Positions 5,441-7,619 of a stretch of 7,619 nucleotides of DNA are shown here, one piece after another. Source of the DNA: Methanocorpusculaceae archaeon UBA456 (lineage in GTDB: Archaea; Halobacteriota; Methanomicrobia; Methanomicrobiales; Methanocorpusculaceae); the NCBI GenBank assembly GCA_002496395.1, contig DAJQ01000049.1, forward strand, positions 1 through 7,619, read 5' to 3'. The position numbers and the translations under genes are program-made. Under the pieces are notes generated by a model that did no database searches, was not told the origin of the DNA, and was given only the letters and a program-made list of their open reading frames with translations. Each line of letters opens with the position of its first letter. The stretch's first letter is position 1.

Positions 5441-6958
5441 TCAGATGCGCTCAAAATCAATAAATCCCTTTTCCGGATCGGTGTGTAAGAGGCGTAACTG
5501 TACTCTCTGACCAACCTTCAATCCATCTTCGTTCTTTACAACTCGTCCTTCCACAGGAGGATCAATGATCCTGGCATACGTTCCTTTCTCCGAAGCGCCG
5601 GTGACAAGACCCATGAAAGTCTCACCTACCCTGTCCATTAAAAGAATTGCACCTGCTGCTTTTCTCATGAATCGCTCAACTTTTTTTGCAGCTTTTTCCG
5701 TAGCTGACAGGTGTTCAGCAAGTATTGACAGCTCATCGACATCATAGGGAGACGTTTTCCTCTCAATGCTGGCTTTGATCAGCCTCTGGATGATAATATC
5801 CACATATCGCCTGTTTGGTGCTGTGCCATGGGTGTAGTCTGTTACTGCAAGGGCAAAATGCCCAACTGAATCTTCATCCGGCGCTATTGCCACATATTCC
5901 CCTGGCCCCATGAGCTTGACAACAGTCAGGGAGAGATCGGGAAAAGACTCGGGATCTTTCTTCTTCTGTTGAATAAGAAAGGAAGCAAGTGCCTGGACAT
6001 CCGGATCAGCAGGTAACCTGACATGGTGAGAGGCCGCTTCTTCAACAATGCCCTGCCAGTTTCTTGGAGTCCTGACAATCCGCTGGATCATCGGATATGA
6101 TTGTTCATTCAGGCGGGCAACAAGGGTCCTGTTTGCAGAGATCATAAACTCCTCAATGAGAGAATGGGCCGGACTCTCCTGTTGGATGACAAGGCCGGTT
6201 ACATTCCCCTCAACCATAACGGGCGAGGCTTCTATCGTCTCAAGGTCAAGAAAACCCTGCTCTGCCCGTTCTGCCTTCATTCGTTCGGCGGCTTCATGCT
6301 GTAGGAGGAGCTGTTCCGGGAGTTCTGCAATATCAAGGTCTGCATAGGGAAAAATACCCTGCTCTTCGAGCCACTCTCCTACAACTTCATACACCAGCTT
6401 TGCTTTGTTCCGGACTACCGCGGGGTAGATATCGCCTGGACGGATTGAGCCATCTGAAAGAACGGCATATTCTATAACAATTGCCAGTTTGTCTCTGTTT
6501 GGATGGAGAGACGTGATATCTTCTGAGAGACGGACCGGAAGCATCGGGTAGGTTACTACACCGGTATAAATAGAGGTTCCATGTTTTGCGGCGTGCCGAT
6601 CTGTTGCTGATCCTTTGCTGACAAGGTGATCGACATCGGCTATTGCGATCTTTACCTGTATTTCATCATTTGGCCTCTTCTCACAGAACTGTATCTGATC
6701 AATATCCATTGTGTCATGATTGTCAATTGAGACCCAGAGAAGGGATCTGAGATCACGGGCAGATTGTATCTCTTCTGGCATAATCTCTTCATTGAGTCTT
6801 TTAACTTCTGAGATGACACGCTTTGGAAATGTGGGTGAAAAACCATACCGTTCCATTGCTTCGTCTGCGATCTTCCTGAGATCCGGGGGTTTTTGGGAGG
6901 GCATGAGAAGTGATTTTGGTGTAGCTGGTGATGAAGCTGTTGGCGTTTTTCCCCTCAT
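5441..6958 (-). CDS. RNB-domain (RNase II/R family) exoribonuclease
   Basis: This 505-residue protein has the RNB catalytic domain (about 68-400) that degrades RNA 3' to 5'. Landmarks are SIDNHDTMDIDQ (77-88, metal site), VKIAIADVDHLV (102-113), GTSIYTGVVTYPMLPVRLSEDITSLHP (127-153 region), SLIEEFMISANR (266-277) and HGTAPNRRYVDIIIQRL (377-393). The end (about 446-504) looks like an S1-type OB fold. There is no cold-shock or helix-turn-helix region ahead of RNB, so it is shorter than E. coli RNase II (644) or RNase R (813). In the metal motif Asp79, Asp85 and Asp87 are kept, but the residue matching Asp210 of RNase II is Gln88. An in-frame TGA lies two codons before ATG 6958, which bounds the start; Met19 (6904) is an alternative because the first 18 residues look disordered. 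No clear ribosome binding site precedes either. Confidence 0.88.
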   Translation of the reverse strand: MRGKTPTASSPATPKSLLMPSQKPPDLRKIADEAMERYGFSPTFPKRVISEVKRLNEEIMPEEIQSARDLRSLLWVSIDNHDTMDIDQIQFCEKRPNDEIQVKIAIADVDHLVSKGSATDRHAAKHGTSIYTGVVTYPMLPVRLSEDITSLHPNRDKLAIVIEYAVLSDGSIRPGDIYPAVVRNKAKLVYEVVGEWLEEQGIFPYADLDIAELPEQLLLQHEAAERMKAERAEQGFLDLETIEASPVMVEGNVTGLVIQQESPAHSLIEEFMISANRTLVARLNEQSYPMIQRIVRTPRNWQGIVEEAASHHVRLPADPDVQALASFLIQQKKKDPESFPDLSLTVVKLMGPGEYVAIAPDEDSVGHFALAVTDYTHGTAPNRRYVDIIIQRLIKASIERKTSPYDVDELSILAEHLSATEKAAKKVERFMRKAAGAILLMDRVGETFMGLVTGASEKGTYARIIDPPVEGRVVKNEDGLKVGQRVQLRLLHTDPEKGFIDFERI

Positions 6959-7048
6959 AACTCAGGTGAACAGATAAGAGTCGGTTTGGTTTTTTCAATC
7001 CATTAGACGATGAAAGAGTTTATGAGTGTTTTCGGCAGCTTGCAGGAG
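6959..7048. other. Divergent intergenic region
   Basis: This stretch separates the minus-strand ribonuclease gene from the plus-strand hydrolase gene. I see no small gene. A weak minus-strand TATA-like segment (TCATAAACT, read in reverse near 7019-7027) could start the ribonuclease transcript with a leader of about 35-40 nt, but it is not convincing. Confidence 0.4.
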
Positions 7049-7062
7049 CGAAACATATATAT
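7049..7062 (+). promoter_or_regulatory. BRE/TATA promoter of the hydrolase gene, predicted leaderless
   Basis: CGAAAC followed by ATATATAT is a textbook archaeal BRE/TATA pair. The TATA centre near 7058 is 27 bp before ATG 7085, so transcription should begin at that codon. No Shine-Dalgarno sequence lies between. The spacing favours ATG 7085 over the in-frame ATG at 7079. Confidence 0.65.
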
Positions 7063-7084
7063 TGCGCATATATGATGAATGGGT

Positions 7085-7619
7085 ATGCCAGTGATCACCA
7101 CTTCAGATGGTATCTCTCTCCGGTATGCAGTTTATGGAGATGGCCTGACAATCGTTTTTGTTCTTGGATATGGAATGACGCTTGACGAGTGGCCATCCCG
7201 GCTGGTCTCACACCTTGCGAGATCACACCGGGTCATCCTCTACAATCACAGGGGAGTATCAGGTGAACGGAACCCGGAGATTGAGTTTACGATCCCTCAG
7301 GCAGCACGGGATCTGCATGAAGTAATCACACAGCTTGCAGGCAGGGAAGGGATAGGAGAAGAGAGGGGAGAAGAAAAAAGGGAGGAAGAAGAGAGGGAGG
7401 AAGAAGAGAAAGAAGAGGATGGTAACAAAGAGAGGCCTGTGCATATCATCGGATATTCTATGGGCGGGATGATCGCACTTGAATATGCAGTTCTCTATCC
7501 GGATTCAGTCGATCGCCTGGTCCTCCTGAATGCCGACTGTGGCGGGGTGCTGAAGGTTCCCTCAGAGGAGTGGGTCCCAGCAGAGATGGCAAAAGAGCTC
7601 TCCACCCCTGAGGCATACC
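7085..7619 (+). CDS. Alpha/beta hydrolase, 5' part, with a charged insertion
   Basis: The first 178 residues are present and the frame runs off the window edge. The order fits an alpha/beta-hydrolase fold: an oxyanion-hole region GYGMT (28-32), a YNHRGVSGE loop (53-61) matching the family's D-x-R-G-x-G-x-S position, and the nucleophile elbow GYSMGG with Ser125 (123-128), then LEYAVLYPDSVDRLVLLN (132-149). The acid and His of the triad would lie past the edge. Between the helix ending near residue 85 and the strand leading to the elbow (VHIIG, 119-123), where the family normally has a short turn, there is an insertion of about 30 residues (87-117), almost all Glu, Arg, Lys and Gly. The substrate is unknown; esterase, lipase, haloperoxidase-like and peptidase members share this pattern. 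ATG 7079 (MGMP...) is an alternative start. Confidence 0.85.
   Translation, partial: MPVITTSDGISLRYAVYGDGLTIVFVLGYGMTLDEWPSRLVSHLARSHRVILYNHRGVSGERNPEIEFTIPQAARDLHEVITQLAGREGIGEERGEEKREEEEREEEEKEEDGNKERPVHIIGYSMGGMIALEYAVLYPDSVDRLVLLNADCGGVLKVPSEEWVPAEMAKELSTPEAY
7354..7419 (+). repeat. 66-nt uninterrupted purine tract in the hydrolase gene
   Basis: All 66 bases are A or G, with purine-rich flanks from about 7341. It encodes the charged insertion of the hydrolase (residues 91-111). No other stretch of the window comes near this length of purine bias. Confidence 0.95.
7380..7409 (+). repeat. Perfect 15-bp tandem duplication
   Basis: GGGAGGAAGAAGAGA occurs twice back to back (7380-7394 and 7395-7409). 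Because 15 is a multiple of three, the frame is kept, and the protein shows REEEE twice (residues 99-103 and 104-108). This suggests growth of the tract by slippage or unequal exchange. Confidence 0.95.

Noticed and set aside
7259..7444. Minus-strand open frame of 61 codons that looks like a hydrophobic membrane peptide
   Set aside because: Its Phe/Leu/Pro richness is the mirror of the purine tract (TTC, CTC, CCT codons). It lies antisense to a convincing alpha/beta hydrolase and has no family resemblance.
1..7619. CRISPR arrays, insertion sequences, tRNA genes, riboswitches
   Set aside because: I saw no regularly spaced repeats, transposase-like protein, terminal inverted repeats, tRNA-like cloverleaf or structured leader. 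No THI-box-like leader was evident before the thiN region either.

Overview
This looks like chromosomal DNA from a methanogenic archaeon, most likely a member of the Methanomicrobiales. The placement rests on archaeal genes (S17e, Alba, stand-alone ThiN), archaeal-style BRE/TATA promoters, several genes without a Shine-Dalgarno site whose TATA box sits about 25 bp before the ATG, a moderate GC content, and my recollection of a similar S17e-dapA-dapB-ferredoxin-asd-Alba order in that group. Genus cannot be fixed by eye.

Layout: bases 1-192 hold the undecided edge of the window and the start region of a HD-domain hydrolase (193-738). That gene overlaps a stand-alone ThiN thiamine-phosphate synthase-type gene (731-1285), which is followed at close spacing by ribosomal protein S17e (1297-1488), dapA (1497-2384) and dapB (2377-3135, overlapping dapA). 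A small 2x[4Fe-4S] ferredoxin with a TTG start (3201-3374), asd (3462-4478) and an Alba chromatin protein (4487-4762) complete the co-directional block. A short secreted protein of unknown function (4916-5371) ends at a hairpin and T-run, facing a convergent RNB-family ribonuclease on the minus strand (5441-6958). Divergent from that gene is the 5' part of an alpha/beta hydrolase (7085 to the window edge), which carries a striking Glu/Arg/Lys-rich insertion encoded by a 66-nt uninterrupted purine tract.

How they fit together: asd, dapA and dapB supply three consecutive steps of the diaminopimelate route to lysine: aspartyl phosphate to aspartate semialdehyde, then 4-hydroxy-tetrahydrodipicolinate, then tetrahydrodipicolinate. 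Aspartokinase and the later steps (in many methanogens DapL, DapF and LysA) are not in the window. The lysine genes are interleaved with translation (S17e), chromatin (Alba), cofactor (ThiN) and electron-transfer (ferredoxin) genes, which is a growth-linked housekeeping cluster rather than a dedicated system.

I see no mobile element, CRISPR array, tRNA, rRNA or defence system. The most unusual items are the purine-tract insertion in the hydrolase, the paired BRE/TATA elements before the secreted-protein gene (one of which recurs exactly before the hydrolase gene), and the Asp-to-Gln difference in the metal-binding motif of the RNB protein.
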